A DNA stretch of 64,000 bases from Janthinobacterium sp. GW456P (lineage in GTDB: Bacteria > Pseudomonadota > Gammaproteobacteria > Burkholderiales > Burkholderiaceae_D), in contig NZ_NEHB01000002.1 of NCBI RefSeq assembly GCF_002127655.1, positions 1 through 64,000 of the forward strand. Direction: 5' to 3'. The first letter of the stretch is position 1; each line of letters starts with the position of its first letter. This document shows, one piece after another, positions 1-8,859 of this stretch. The notes under the pieces are model-generated. The model had not been told where the DNA came from and searched no databases. It saw only the letters and a list, made by a program, of their open reading frames with translations. The position numbers and the translations under genes are program-made.

Positions 1-2990
1 CGCGCCGGCACCCGCAGGCGCCACTGCGTGCCGCCTCCATCGCGCGCGCCCACGGACAGGCGCGCACCGAGTTTCGCGGCGCGCTCGCGCATGCCGGGCA
101 TGCCCCAGTGTCCGGGAATCTGCCCGTTTGCCGCGACCACCGGCGGCAAGCCCTGACCATCGTCGCGCACGACCAGTTCGATGCCGCCGCGCGCATAGCG
201 CACCGCCACCTCGACCACCTGCGCGCGCGCATGCTGGAAGGCATTGCGCAGCGCTTCGCTGGCGATGCGGTAGATTTCATGCGCGGCGCGCGCATGCAGC
301 AGACGCGATTCGCCTTCCTCCGCATAGCGGAACGCGATGCCGTGCCGCAGCGCCAGCCGCTCGCCTTCGCGCCGCAGGATGGCGCTCCAGCGCGTGCCGG
401 CATCGTCGCCGGCGCGCAGGTCGTGCACGTGGTCACGTCCCTCGCCCAGCATGCGGTCGGCGTCGTCGAGCGCGCGCAGCATGGCGGCGCGCGCGGGATC
501 ATCCTCGGCGATGGCCATGCTGGCATTATGAAAGTGCAAAATCATCGCCTGCGTGCCCTGCAGCAGGGTATCGTGCAGCTCGCGCGCGATGCGTTCTCGC
601 TCGGCCTGCTGCGCCTCCATCCGCACCAGCAGGCGCGCGGCGTGCTGGCGCAGCCGCCAGCGGTAGGCGCCATACGCGGCCGCCAGCAGCAGCGCTGCGC
701 ACAGGCTGCGGAACCACCAGGTCTGGTAAAACGCCGGCAGCACGCGCAACGGCAGTTGCGCCACCACGCTGTCGACGCCATCGCCGTTCGCGGCCACCAC
801 CTCGAAGCGGTAGCTGCCCGGCCCCAGGCCCGTGTACTGCGCCAGGCGCCGGCCGCCCGCCTGCTGCCACTGTGTATCGTAGCCGTCGAGCCGGTAGCGG
901 AACTGCAAACGCGCCGGCGTGCCCAGGCTGGCGGCGTTGTAATGGAATTGCACGTCGCGCGTGCCGGCCGCCAGTTGCAAGGCGCCGCCGGCGGGCGTGT
1001 CGATGCGCCTGCCGTCGGCCAGCAGCGCGCCGATTTCCACGCGTGGCGCGGGCAAGGCCGCCGGCGCCTGGCGCGGATCGATCCAGAAGGTCGCGTTCTG
1101 GCGCGAAAACCAGATCTTGCCATCGTCCGCTTCGGCCACCGAGCGGTTGTGCAGCATGCCGATGCTGCCGTTCAAGCCATCGACGGCGTCGTACGCCGTG
1201 GCGCGCAAGGCATGGGCGGCGTCGCGCAGCGCCAGTTCCACTTCGGCGGCGGGGATGTGCGCGGCACCGCTGCCGTGATTGAGCCACAGGCTGCCGTCGC
1301 GCGCGCGCAGCAGGCCCACCACGCCCTCGAAGACGCTGGCCGGTTCGCTGCGCAGGGCTTGGAAGCGGCCGCCGCGCCACAGCGCCACGCCGCGCTGCCC
1401 GCCCGCCCAGACTTGTCCCTGGTATTCGACCAGCATGGGAATCTTGCCCAGGTCCAGGCCCTGCGCGGGACCGAAGGTGTGCAGCCGCCCCGCTGCCAGC
1501 ATGGCGACGCTGCCATCGGCATACGACAGCCACAGGCGCCCGGCCGCATCGGCCAGCAGCGCCAGCGGCACTTTCGCGCCGCCCTCGGGCAACAGCGGTT
1601 CGCGCCGCCAGGCCCCGTCGCGGTACTGGAACACGCCGGCGCCGCTGAAGACGCCCCAGATACTGCCATCGGGCGCCAGCACACCGGCGCGCATGCGCTT
1701 GACCGCGGCCGCCCCGGACGGATAGGCGACGGTGCGCAGCACGCGCCCATCCTCGCCGGCCAGCCGCTGCAGGCCGGCGCGGGCCGCCACCCACAGGCCG
1801 CCCGGCGCTTCCAGGATGGCGCTGACGGGTCCCAGGCGCGGCGCGCGCAGCACCGTGCCGTCGGGACGCGCCAGCAGCAGCGGCCCCAGGACATCGTCGC
1901 GCGACAGCCACATGGCGCCTGCCGGCCCGGCCAGCATTTCCTGGGTACGGAACACCTCGCCCACTTCGGAGGCCGCACGCGTGCGCAGGACCACGGGCGC
2001 GGCCTGGCGGAAACGGTCCAGGCCGCCGTACGTGGAGACCCAGACGTTGCCTTCATTGTCGTCGCACATGGAGCCGACGAGAACATTGCTCAAGCCATCG
2101 CGCGGCAGGAACGATTCCGTGTCGCCGCTGATGCCCAGCTGCCCCGGCGCCAGCGTGCCGGCGCTGCGCGTGCGGTGCAGGCCGTACTGGCTGTCGAACC
2201 ACAAGGTGCCCGCGCGGTCGACCAGCATGCTGCCGCTGGTGCCGCTGGTGTCGCGGTAAATCCATGGGTGATCGGGCTGGTCGTAGCGTTCGAGGCTGTC
2301 GATGATGCGGATGCCGCGCATCTCCAGCAAATAGATGCGGCCATCGGATCCCTGCTGCGGCGGCGCGCGCAGGTCGAGCCGGCCGATGGGCGGCGCGAAA
2401 CGCGATTGAGTTCCCTGCCAGATGAACAGGCCTTTTTCGCTGAACACGGCGATGCGGCCATCGCGGTCGGCAAACACGGCCGACGCCTTTTGCGCCGTGT
2501 AGCCCTGCGCCGCGCCCATCGCCTGCCAGCGCCGGCCATCGAAGCGCGCAATGCCGGACACGCCGGCCGCCCACACGGCGCCGTCGCCGCCGATGGCGAA
2601 GCCCCAGATGGCGCCCGCCTGCACGCCCTGCGGCTCGGCGTAATTGCGCACCACGCCATCCTTGACGTGACTGATGCCGCCCACCTGCCAGCCTATCCAC
2701 ATGCCGCCGTCGGCGGCGCGCTTGAGCGCCAGCGCCACCGTGTCGGGAAAATGGCCCTGGCGCGCACGCACGGGTTCGAAGCGCAAGCCGTCGAAGCGGC
2801 TCACGCCCGCATGCGTGCCCAGCCACAGGAAACCGTCATTACCCTGGGCCATGACGATGATATCGTCGGGCGCGCCCTCGTTGACCGTCCAGCGCGTGTG
2901 CTGCAGCTGGTGGATGCCGCGCGCGCCATCGATGGCCAGCCCTTGCGGGCTGGCCAGCATCAACATCAGCCAGAGCAGGCAGGCGCGCAT
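1..2990 (-). CDS. Two-component sensor histidine kinase with N-terminal beta-propeller (NarL-type), 3' end outside the window
   Basis: The frame stays open from an ATG at 2990 to the window edge (996 residues visible). It begins with a signal peptide (MRACLLWLMLMLASPQGLA). Propeller repeats follow with typical blocks such as GNDGFLWLGTHAGVSRFDG and EGNVWVSTYGGLDRF, then a Y_Y_Y domain (about residues 655-740, LQFRYRLDGYDTQW), one membrane helix, and a HisKA_3 dimerisation box with ERIARELHDTLLQG, the phospho-accepting His lying near residue 805. The HATPase part ends in GHWGMPGMRERAAKLGARL. The last visible residues (WRLRVPAR) suggest the stop is only a few codons away. Such kinases sense periplasmic ligands and phosphorylate NarL/LuxR-type regulators; the partner would lie beyond the left edge. 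It starts 8 bases after the DUF1275 gene, so the two are probably co-transcribed. Confidence 0.9.
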   Translation of the reverse strand, partial: MRACLLWLMLMLASPQGLAIDGARGIHQLQHTRWTVNEGAPDDIIVMAQGNDGFLWLGTHAGVSRFDGLRFEPVRARQGHFPDTVALALKRAADGGMWIGWQVGGISHVKDGVVRNYAEPQGVQAGAIWGFAIGGDGAVWAAGVSGIARFDGRRWQAMGAAQGYTAQKASAVFADRDGRIAVFSEKGLFIWQGTQSRFAPPIGRLDLRAPPQQGSDGRIYLLEMRGIRIIDSLERYDQPDHPWIYRDTSGTSGSMLVDRAGTLWFDSQYGLHRTRSAGTLAPGQLGISGDTESFLPRDGLSNVLVGSMCDDNEGNVWVSTYGGLDRFRQAAPVVLRTRAASEVGEVFRTQEMLAGPAGAMWLSRDDVLGPLLLARPDGTVLRAPRLGPVSAILEAPGGLWVAARAGLQRLAGEDGRVLRTVAYPSGAAAVKRMRAGVLAPDGSIWGVFSGAGVFQYRDGAWRREPLLPEGGAKVPLALLADAAGRLWLSYADGSVAMLAAGRLHTFGPAQGLDLGKIPMLVEYQGQVWAGGQRGVALWRGGRFQALRSEPASVFEGVVGLLRARDGSLWLNHGSGAAHIPAAEVELALRDAAHALRATAYDAVDGLNGSIGMLHNRSVAEADDGKIWFSRQNATFWIDPRQAPAALPAPRVEIGALLADGRRIDTPAGGALQLAAGTRDVQFHYNAASLGTPARLQFRYRLDGYDTQWQQAGGRRLAQYTGLGPGSYRFEVVAANGDGVDSVVAQLPLRVLPAFYQTWWFRSLCAALLLAAAYGAYRWRLRQHAARLLVRMEAQQAERERIARELHDTLLQGTQAMILHFHNASMAIAEDDPARAAMLRALDDADRMLGEGRDHVHDLRAGDDAGTRWSAILRREGERLALRHGIAFRYAEEGESRLLHARAAHEIYRIASEALRNAFQHARAQVVEVAVRYARGGIELVVRDDGQGLPPVVAANGQIPGHWGMPGMRERAAKLGARLSVGARDGGGTQWRLRVPA

Positions 2991-2998
2991 CGCCGCGA

Positions 2999-3697
2999 TC
3001 AGGGCGCAGTCACGGCGGCCCGTTCGCTACGCCGCTCCACCACGATCAGGCCGCCCAGCAGCACCAGCGGCACGGCCAGCGCCGCGAACCCAAAGGCCAG
3101 GTAGCCAAAGCCGGCGGCGATGGCGCCCAGCGCAAAGGCCAGCAGCGGCCAGAAAAACTTCATGCAGCGCGCATGCGTGGCGCCGTCGGCCGCGCCGCGC
3201 AGCACGTCGACGGTATCGAGCACGATCTGCGTCACGTTACCGGTCATCATGGAGGTGGGCGCCAGGTGCGCCAGCAGCAAACGGCTGGTGGCGCTGTGCA
3301 CGCCCATGGCGGCCGTGCCCAGCAAGCCGGCAAGCATCGCCAGCGTGCCCACCTGCGTGCCGACCGGCTCGGCCAGCACGCCGAACAGCATGAAACCGGC
3401 CAGCAAGACCCATTGCAGCAAAAAGGCCGGGGTCAGCGCCGCGCCGCCACGGCGCTCGATGGCCAGCACCATCAGGCGCGTGACGACGATACCGGCGATA
3501 AAGGCGGGAAAGGCGAGGATTTTCAGCAGGATGGGGATGCGCGTCGGTTCGGCCAGCGCCGCGCCGATCAGCACGAAGTTGCCCGTGACATGGGCGGTAA
3601 ACAAGCCGAACAGGGCGATAAAGCCCAGCGTATCGACAAAGCCGGCCAAAAAACCCAGGCTGGTGCCGTATAAACGGCTGTGTGGTGCTTGCTCCAT
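2999..3697 (-). CDS. DUF1275 (YoaK family) membrane protein
   Basis: This is a 232-residue integral membrane protein with about six hydrophobic segments. The N-terminal block LGFLAGFVDTLGFIALFGLF followed by HVTGNFVLIGAAL is the signature of the YoaK/DUF1275 family, as is SMMTGNVTQIVLDTVD in the second half. The biochemical function of the family is unknown. The start at 3697 has a good Shine-Dalgarno (AAGGAG) nine bases upstream; a longer in-frame extension to 3799 lacks one. It is the first gene of a likely two-gene unit with the propeller sensor kinase, so it may act in or be controlled by the same signal. That link is inferred from spacing only. Confidence 0.85.
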   Translation of the reverse strand: MEQAPHSRLYGTSLGFLAGFVDTLGFIALFGLFTAHVTGNFVLIGAALAEPTRIPILLKILAFPAFIAGIVVTRLMVLAIERRGGAALTPAFLLQWVLLAGFMLFGVLAEPVGTQVGTLAMLAGLLGTAAMGVHSATSRLLLAHLAPTSMMTGNVTQIVLDTVDVLRGAADGATHARCMKFFWPLLAFALGAIAAGFGYLAFGFAALAVPLVLLGGLIVVERRSERAAVTAP

Positions 3698-3946
3698 GAG
3701 GACTCCTTGCGATGCGGTAAACCGCAATAAAAAAATGCACCCGGGCGCAAACCCGGGCGCTACTGCCGGCATGGTAAGCCATGCCGCGTGCCGCCGCACC
3801 CGACCTTAGACCAGTCGGCGCGCCGCGATAGCTGCCCTACCTGATCTTTTGGCCCGTGTTTGCGCGCGGGCCCTGGGCTAGACTGCCCCTCGACCTTCGC
3901 GCCGCACACGCCGGCCCTCCCCGCATTGCCACCATGGAGCTGCATC

Positions 3947-5821
3947 ATGTCCGAACCGACCCTTTCCTCCGCCTCACCGCTGATCCTGATCAACGGCTGC
4001 TTCCATACCGTCGACAAATCGTGCCCACAGGCGAGCGCCGTGGCCATCGCCGACGGCAAATTCCTCGCTGTCGGCGATGCCGACGACGTCATGCGCCACC
4101 GCCAGCCGGACAGCCGCGTAATCGACCTCGGTGGCCGCACCGTCATTCCCGGCCTGAACGACTCGCATCTGCACCTGATCCGCGGCGGCTTGAACTACAA
4201 CCTGGAACTGCGCTGGGAAGGCGTGCCTTCGCTGGCCGACGCCCTGCGCATGCTCAAGGAGCAGGCCTTGCGCACGCCGAACCCGCAGTGGGTGCGCGTG
4301 GTCGGCGGCTGGAACGAATTCCAGTTCGCCGAAAAGCGCATGCCGACGCTCGACGAAATCAACGCGGCGGCGCCCGACACCCCCGTCTTCATCCTGCACC
4401 TGTACGACCGCGCCCTGCTCAACCGCGCCGCCCTGCGCGTGGTCGGCTACGATAAAAATACGCCGAACCCGCCGGGCGGCGAAATCGTGCGCGACGCCGC
4501 GGGCAACCCGACCGGCATGCTGATCGCGCGGCCGAACGCGATGATACTGTATGCGACCCTGGCCAAGGGCCCGACCTTGCCGCGCGAACTGCAGGTGAAC
4601 TCCACGCGCCAGTTCATGCGCGAACTCAATCGCCTGGGCCTGACCAGCGCCATCGACGCGGGCGGCGGCTTCCAGAACTATCCGGAAGACTACGCGGTCG
4701 TCGAGGAACTGGCGCAGAAAGAGCAGCTGACCATCCGCATCGCCTACAACCTGTTCACGCAGAACAAGGGGGCCGAGCTGCAGGACTTCCAGAAATGGAC
4801 GGAGATGGTGACGCCGGGCCAGGGCAACGACTACTACCGCCACAACGGCGCCGGCGAGATGCTGGTGTTCTCGGCCGCCGACTTCGAGGATTTTCTCGAG
4901 CCGCGTCCGGACCTGGCGCCCGGCATGGACGACGAACTGGAAAAGGTCGTGCGCCATCTGGTGTCGAAACGCTGGCCCTTCCGCCTGCACGCCACCTATG
5001 ACGAGTCGATCGACCGCATGCTGACGGTGTTCGAAAAAGTCAACCGCGACATTCCCTTCGACGGCCTGACCTGGATGTTCGACCACTGCGAAACCATCAC
5101 GCCGCGCAATATCGACCGGGTCAAGGCACTGGGCGGCGGCATCGCCATCCAGCACCGCATGGCCTTCCAGGGCGAGTACTTTGTCGACCGCTACGGCGCG
5201 GAGGCAGCCAAGGCCACGCCGCCGATCGCCCGCATGCTGCAAACGGGCGTGCCGGTCGGCGCCGGCACCGACGCCACCCGGGTCGCCAGCTACAACCCGT
5301 GGACGGCGCTGTACTGGCTGGTGTCGGGCCGCACCGTGGGCGGCCTGCGCCTGTACGATGCGGGTTCGCGCCTGTCGCGCGACACGGCGCTGGAACTGTG
5401 GACCACGGGCAGCGCCTGGTTCTCCAACGAGAAAGACAAGAAAGGCCGCATCCAGGCAGGCATGCTCGCCGACCTGGCCGTGCTGAGCGCCGATTTTTTC
5501 AGCATCGATGAGGAAGCGATCAAATCGATCGAGTCGCTGCTCACCATCGTCGGCGGCAAGATCGTCTACGGCCAGGCGGAATTTACCAATCTGGCGCCGC
5601 CCCCGATACCCGTATTGCCGGACTGGTCGCCCGTGAAAAACGTGGCCGGCCACTACCGCGCCGCGCCGCCGCAAACAGCCAGCGTGATGCAGCAGCACCA
5701 GTGCCAGGGTCCCTGCGGCGTGCACGCCCATGCGCACGACGTGGCGCGCAAGAGCGCCATCCCCGTCGCCGCCACCTCCGGCTTCTGGGGCGCCCTGGGG
5801 TGCAGCTGCTTTGCGTTCTGA
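3947..5821 (+). CDS. Amidohydrolase family 3 protein (YtcJ-like)
   Basis: A 624-residue metal-dependent hydrolase of the amidohydrolase_3 group, which hydrolyse amide or related bonds in varied small molecules. Near the N-terminus NDSHLHLIRGG carries the HxH metal ligands. Later blocks include FRLHATYDESIDRML, WMFDHCETI, and VPVGAGTDATRV with the metal-binding Asp. The start at 3947 is preceded by GGAG at seven bases; an in-frame extension to 3860 has no such site. The C-terminal 45 residues are unusual, with two Cys pairs (CQGPC and CSC) and a His-rich stretch VHAHAHD. The gene is eight bases upstream of a porin, so the pair probably forms a uptake-plus-hydrolysis operon for an unknown substrate. 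Confidence 0.85.
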   Translation: MSEPTLSSASPLILINGCFHTVDKSCPQASAVAIADGKFLAVGDADDVMRHRQPDSRVIDLGGRTVIPGLNDSHLHLIRGGLNYNLELRWEGVPSLADALRMLKEQALRTPNPQWVRVVGGWNEFQFAEKRMPTLDEINAAAPDTPVFILHLYDRALLNRAALRVVGYDKNTPNPPGGEIVRDAAGNPTGMLIARPNAMILYATLAKGPTLPRELQVNSTRQFMRELNRLGLTSAIDAGGGFQNYPEDYAVVEELAQKEQLTIRIAYNLFTQNKGAELQDFQKWTEMVTPGQGNDYYRHNGAGEMLVFSAADFEDFLEPRPDLAPGMDDELEKVVRHLVSKRWPFRLHATYDESIDRMLTVFEKVNRDIPFDGLTWMFDHCETITPRNIDRVKALGGGIAIQHRMAFQGEYFVDRYGAEAAKATPPIARMLQTGVPVGAGTDATRVASYNPWTALYWLVSGRTVGGLRLYDAGSRLSRDTALELWTTGSAWFSNEKDKKGRIQAGMLADLAVLSADFFSIDEEAIKSIESLLTIVGGKIVYGQAEFTNLAPPPIPVLPDWSPVKNVAGHYRAAPPQTASVMQQHQCQGPCGVHAHAHDVARKSAIPVAATSGFWGALGCSCFAF

Positions 5822-5828
5822 GGCCCGC

Positions 5829-6920
5829 ATGACGCGTTTGCTTTCATGCACTGCCGGCGCGCTGGCGCTGGCAGCCGCCCTGCCCGCCGCCGCGCAGCAA
5901 AATATGCAGCTGTACGGCCGCCTGAACGTGGCGCTCGAGGCGCTGCACTCGTCCGGCAGCGGCGACAGCGTGCAGCGCCTGTCCAACAACCGCTCCGTGC
6001 TCGGTTTTCGCGGCAGCGAAGACCTGGGCGGCGGCTGGCAGGCGCTGTTCCAGGTCGAGGGCACCCTGGCGCCAGACACGGGTGCCGGGTCCATTGCCGC
6101 GCGCGACACGCGCATCGGCATCCAGGGTCCCTGGGGCACGCTGTTTGGCGGCAACTGGACCTTGCCCTACAACAGCGCCACCTCCGCGCTCGACCCGTTC
6201 TACCCGACCACGGCCGGCTATATGAGCCTGATGGGCAACGGCTCTGCCTCAAACGACAGCAATACCAGCAACACGTATTCCTTCGACCGGCGCCAGCAGA
6301 ACAGCGTGCATTACTGGACGCCGCAGTGGGCCGGCTGGTCGCTGCGCATGGCACGCGGCATGGGCGAGGAACGGCCGGCCAACGGCGCGCGGCCATCGCT
6401 GGCGTCGGCGGCCCTGCTCTACGACGGCGGCGCCTTGTACGCCACCGTGGCGCACGAAGCGCACCACGACTACCAGGGACGCGGCCTGGACGACCATGGC
6501 AGCAAGCTGGCACTGGCCTGGCGTGCCGATGCAGCCACGCAGCTGGCGGTGGCGCTGGAAATCCTGCGCTATACGACGCCCACGGGCGCACTGCACCGGC
6601 GCACGGCGTATGTGTCGGCCACGCGCCAGTTCGGCCGCCACGGCCTGCGCATCGGCCTGGCCCATGCGCAAAGCGCCAGCGGCGACGCGCTGGAAAGCAT
6701 CGGCACCGTGCGCGCGGGAGCGGGCACGGGCGCCACCCACGCCACGGTCGGCTACGACTACCAGCTGTCGAAGCGCAGCAGCCTCTATGCCTATTACACG
6801 CGCCTGGCCAACGGCCGCAACGGCATCGCCGGCTTCGCCATCAACGGACTGGGAGGCGAAGCGGGGACACAGGGCGCCACCTTGTCGGGCATGGCGCTGG
6901 GAATCCGGCACAATTTCTGA
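5829..6920 (+). CDS. Gram-negative porin (Burkholderiales general porin type)
   Basis: A 363-residue outer-membrane beta-barrel. It has a signal peptide ending in LPAAAQQ, the classic porin opening NMQLYGRLNVALEALHSSG, the block RSVLGFRGSEDLGGGWQALF, and a C-terminal phenylalanine (GMALGIRHNF) used as the Bam insertion signal. The ATG at 5829 comes eight bases after the amidohydrolase stop; the in-frame extension upstream would overlap that gene and lose the signal peptide. Diffusion of small hydrophilic solutes is the family role. Specificity cannot be read from the sequence, but the operon suggests it admits the amidohydrolase substrate. Confidence 0.92.
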   Translation: MTRLLSCTAGALALAAALPAAAQQNMQLYGRLNVALEALHSSGSGDSVQRLSNNRSVLGFRGSEDLGGGWQALFQVEGTLAPDTGAGSIAARDTRIGIQGPWGTLFGGNWTLPYNSATSALDPFYPTTAGYMSLMGNGSASNDSNTSNTYSFDRRQQNSVHYWTPQWAGWSLRMARGMGEERPANGARPSLASAALLYDGGALYATVAHEAHHDYQGRGLDDHGSKLALAWRADAATQLAVALEILRYTTPTGALHRRTAYVSATRQFGRHGLRIGLAHAQSASGDALESIGTVRAGAGTGATHATVGYDYQLSKRSSLYAYYTRLANGRNGIAGFAINGLGGEAGTQGATLSGMALGIRHNF

Positions 6921-6927
6921 GCGGCGC

Positions 6928-7368
6928 TCAGTCCCAGCAGACTGACAGCACGGCATAGCCCTCTGATGGATCAGGAGCGTTGGCCGGCTTGCCATAAGGC
7001 CAGCCGGGGATGACACCGTCGGCTTCCATCCCGGCGATCCAGCGCTCCACCTCCTCCTGGGGTGCGGAGGTGAAGATATGCACGTTTTCCGCAGGCGGGA
7101 AACATTTCGCGTCCACGTCCGCCTGGCCATAAACGCACCAGTCCTGGTGCAAGCCGACCAGCACCTTTTCCACGTCCGGCCTGGCGGCGATCTCGCGGAA
7201 CATGTCATACAGCCGCGCAATCGGCGGGCGGCCATAGCCCCACTGGTTCGGCGCGATCGACTCTTCGTCGCTATTGCCTGCGAAGTAGAGATCGAGATCG
7301 ACCGCGGGGGGTGTATCGCCATCGTCCACACCGGGCGAGGTCAGGTACTGATAGATTTTGTCAGGCAT
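6928..7368 (-). CDS. Hypothetical protein
   Basis: A 146-residue acidic soluble protein that I do not recognise. It has no signal peptide or membrane segment. Notable stretches are DTPPAVDLDLYFAGNSDEES near the N-terminus, a helical region ARLYDMFREIAARPDVEKVL, and a C-terminus ending in YAVLSVCWD. I chose the start at 7368 (MPDKIYQ) because the next in-frame Met upstream, at 7386, also lacks a clear Shine-Dalgarno and adds only MNGTFP. It converges with the porin gene, ending seven bases from its stop. Coding bias is like that of its neighbours. Confidence 0.65.
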   Translation of the reverse strand: MPDKIYQYLTSPGVDDGDTPPAVDLDLYFAGNSDEESIAPNQWGYGRPPIARLYDMFREIAARPDVEKVLVGLHQDWCVYGQADVDAKCFPPAENVHIFTSAPQEEVERWIAGMEADGVIPGWPYGKPANAPDPSEGYAVLSVCWD

Positions 7369-7514
7369 GGGAAAAGTTCCGTTCATATGAAAGACGGTGC
7401 AGTATTGTAGTCTGCAAACTTGGCATCCCGGCAACGCGACGTACAGTGTTTTGCTTCGCGGCCTGGTTCCAATGAAAATTGATCCCGTCAGCCAGGGCGC
7501 TGAAATAGCGGACA

Positions 7515-7553
7515 ACAAAAAACCCGCCAACTTTTGCAAGTGGGCGGGTTTTC
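7515..7553 (-). terminator. Rho-independent terminator of the tRNA-Thr gene
   Basis: Read on the minus strand, AAACCCGCC pairs with GGCGGGTTT around a 14-base loop and is followed by TTTGTTG. It lies eleven bases past the tRNA 3' end. Confidence 0.8.
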
Positions 7554-7563
7554 TGATGAAACT

Positions 7564-7639
7564 TGGTGCCGTTGGCCGGAATCGAACTGGCGACCTTCAC
7601 ATTACGAATGTGCTGCTCTACCAACTGAGCTACAACGGC
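7564..7639 (-). tRNA. tRNA-Thr (anticodon CGT)
   Basis: Read on the minus strand, the 76-base gene folds as a full cloverleaf. Acceptor GCCGTTG pairs with CAACGGC, with discriminator A and an encoded CCA end. The D-arm contains AGCTCAGTTGGTAGAGC, the anticodon loop is TTCGTAA (anticodon CGT, reading ACG), and the T-loop contains GTTCGATTCC. It is followed directly by a terminator and seems to be a single-gene unit. Confidence 0.96.
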
Positions 7640-7701
7640 GAAGACCCACATTCTACAAACAATGCACAAAATTTGCTAGTGTCAACGCGAACTTTTTTGC
7701 A

Positions 7702-7730
7702 TTTTTTTAGCGGCCCGGCTGCGGGCCGCT
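7702..7730 (-). terminator. Rho-independent terminator of fbp
   Basis: On the minus strand AGCGGCCCG/CGGGCCGCT forms a nine-base-pair stem with a four-base loop, followed by TAAAAAAATG rather than a T run. On the plus strand the stem is preceded by TTTTTTT, so the tail match for minus transcription is imperfect. Its position 27 bases beyond the fbp stop still favours a role in ending fbp. Confidence 0.5.
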
Positions 7731-7756
7731 GAAAATCGTGGAAAAGTGCGGCTTTT

Positions 7757-8758
7757 TTACTCGGCGTGATACGCGGTGACGCGCGCCACTTCGTCTTTCG
7801 AGCCGAGGAAGACGGGCACGCGCTGGTGCAGCTTGTGCGGGGCGATGTCCATGATGCGCTGCTTGCCGTCGGTGGCGGCGCCGCCCGCTTGCTCGACGAT
7901 GAAGGCCATCGGGTTCGCTTCGTACATCAAACGCAGCTTGCCCGGCATCGAGGTGTCGCGCAGGTCGGCCGGGTACATGAAGATGCCGCCGCGATTCAGG
8001 ATGCGGTGCACGTCGGCCACCATCGAGGCGATCCAGCGCATATTGAAATTGGTGCCGCGCGGCCCCGTGTCGCCGGCCAGCAGTTCGTCGACATAGCGCT
8101 TGACCGGTGGATGCCAGTGGCGCGCGTTCGACATGTTGATGGCGAATTCCTTGGTCGTCGGCGGAATCTGCATATTGCTTTGCGTGAGCACCCACGAACC
8201 CATTTCGCGGTCCAGGGTAAAGCAGTTCACGCCATTGCCGAAGGTCAGCACCAGCATGGTTTGCGGGCCGTACACGGCGTAGCCGGCCGCCACCTGCTTG
8301 GCGCCTGCCTGCATGAAGTCCTGTTCCGTCGGCTGGCCCATGCCGTCCGGCGCCTTCAGCACGGAGAAGATGGTGCCGATCGAGACGTTGACGTCGATGT
8401 TCGACGAGCCATCGAGTGGGTCGAACAGCAGCATGTATTCGCCCTTCGGATAGCGGTTCGGGATCGGGTGGATCGATTCCATCTCTTCCGACGCCATGGC
8501 CGCCAGATGGCCGCCCCATTCGTTCGCTTCCAGCAAAATCTCGTTGGAGATGATGTCGAGTTTTTTCTGTACTTCGCCCTGCACGTTTTCCGTGTCGGCC
8601 GTGCCCAGAACTTCACCGAGGGCACCCTTGCCAACGGCGTGGCTGATGGTCTTGCAGGCGCGCGCGACGACTTCGATCAGCAGGCGCAGTTCGGCCGGAA
8701 TGCTGTTGTTCGAGCGCTGCTCTTCAACCAGGTATTGCGTAAGACTGATGCGTTTCAT
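7757..8758 (-). CDS. fbp: Fructose-1,6-bisphosphatase, class I
   Basis: A 333-residue cytoplasmic enzyme that removes the 1-phosphate of fructose 1,6-bisphosphate in gluconeogenesis. It has the metal-binding motif [13 protein letters not shown] (about residues 112-124), [11 protein letters not shown] with the catalytic acidic residues, and the substrate-binding C-terminal part ([20 protein letters not shown]). Full length matches the class I family. It starts at ATG 8758 and stands alone, downstream of pepN, from which it is separated by a short hairpin repeat. Confidence 0.97.
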   Translation of the reverse strand: MKRISLTQYLVEEQRSNNSIPAELRLLIEVVARACKTISHAVGKGALGEVLGTADTENVQGEVQKKLDIISNEILLEANEWGGHLAAMASEEMESIHPIPNRYPKGEYMLLFDPLDGSSNIDVNVSIGTIFSVLKAPDGMGQPTEQDFMQAGAKQVAAGYAVYGPQTMLVLTFGNGVNCFTLDREMGSWVLTQSNMQIPPTTKEFAINMSNARHWHPPVKRYVDELLAGDTGPRGTNFNMRWIASMVADVHRILNRGGIFMYPADLRDTSMPGKLRLMYEANPMAFIVEQAGGAATDGKQRIMDIAPHKLHQRVPVFLGSKDEVARVTAYHAE

Positions 8759-8809
8759 GAATTCCCTTTTGTTTTAATGAATTTCTTTGCTTAAGCCAAG
8801 GTAAAGGCT

Positions 8810-8836
8810 GGGGTCAGACCCGCCGGGTCAGACCCC
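8810..8836. repeat. Short palindromic element (GGGGTCAGACCC type)
   Basis: Two copies of GGGTCAGACCC lie head to tail around GCC. The whole 27 bases also fold into a hairpin: GGGGTC/GACCCC outside, one A-A mismatch, then GACCC/GGGTC inside. This is a small REP-like unit in the fbp-pepN gap. I recall similar units scattered in Oxalobacteraceae intergenic DNA, but cannot verify that here. Confidence 0.6.
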
Positions 8837-8859
8837 GGAACGCGTCATCCGACATGCAG

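Noticed and set aside
108-3104. 998-codon plus-strand open frame
   Set aside because: It is antisense to the propeller sensor kinase; its residues (Ala, Arg, Gln, His-rich) have no domain sense, while the minus frame shows clear kinase motifs.
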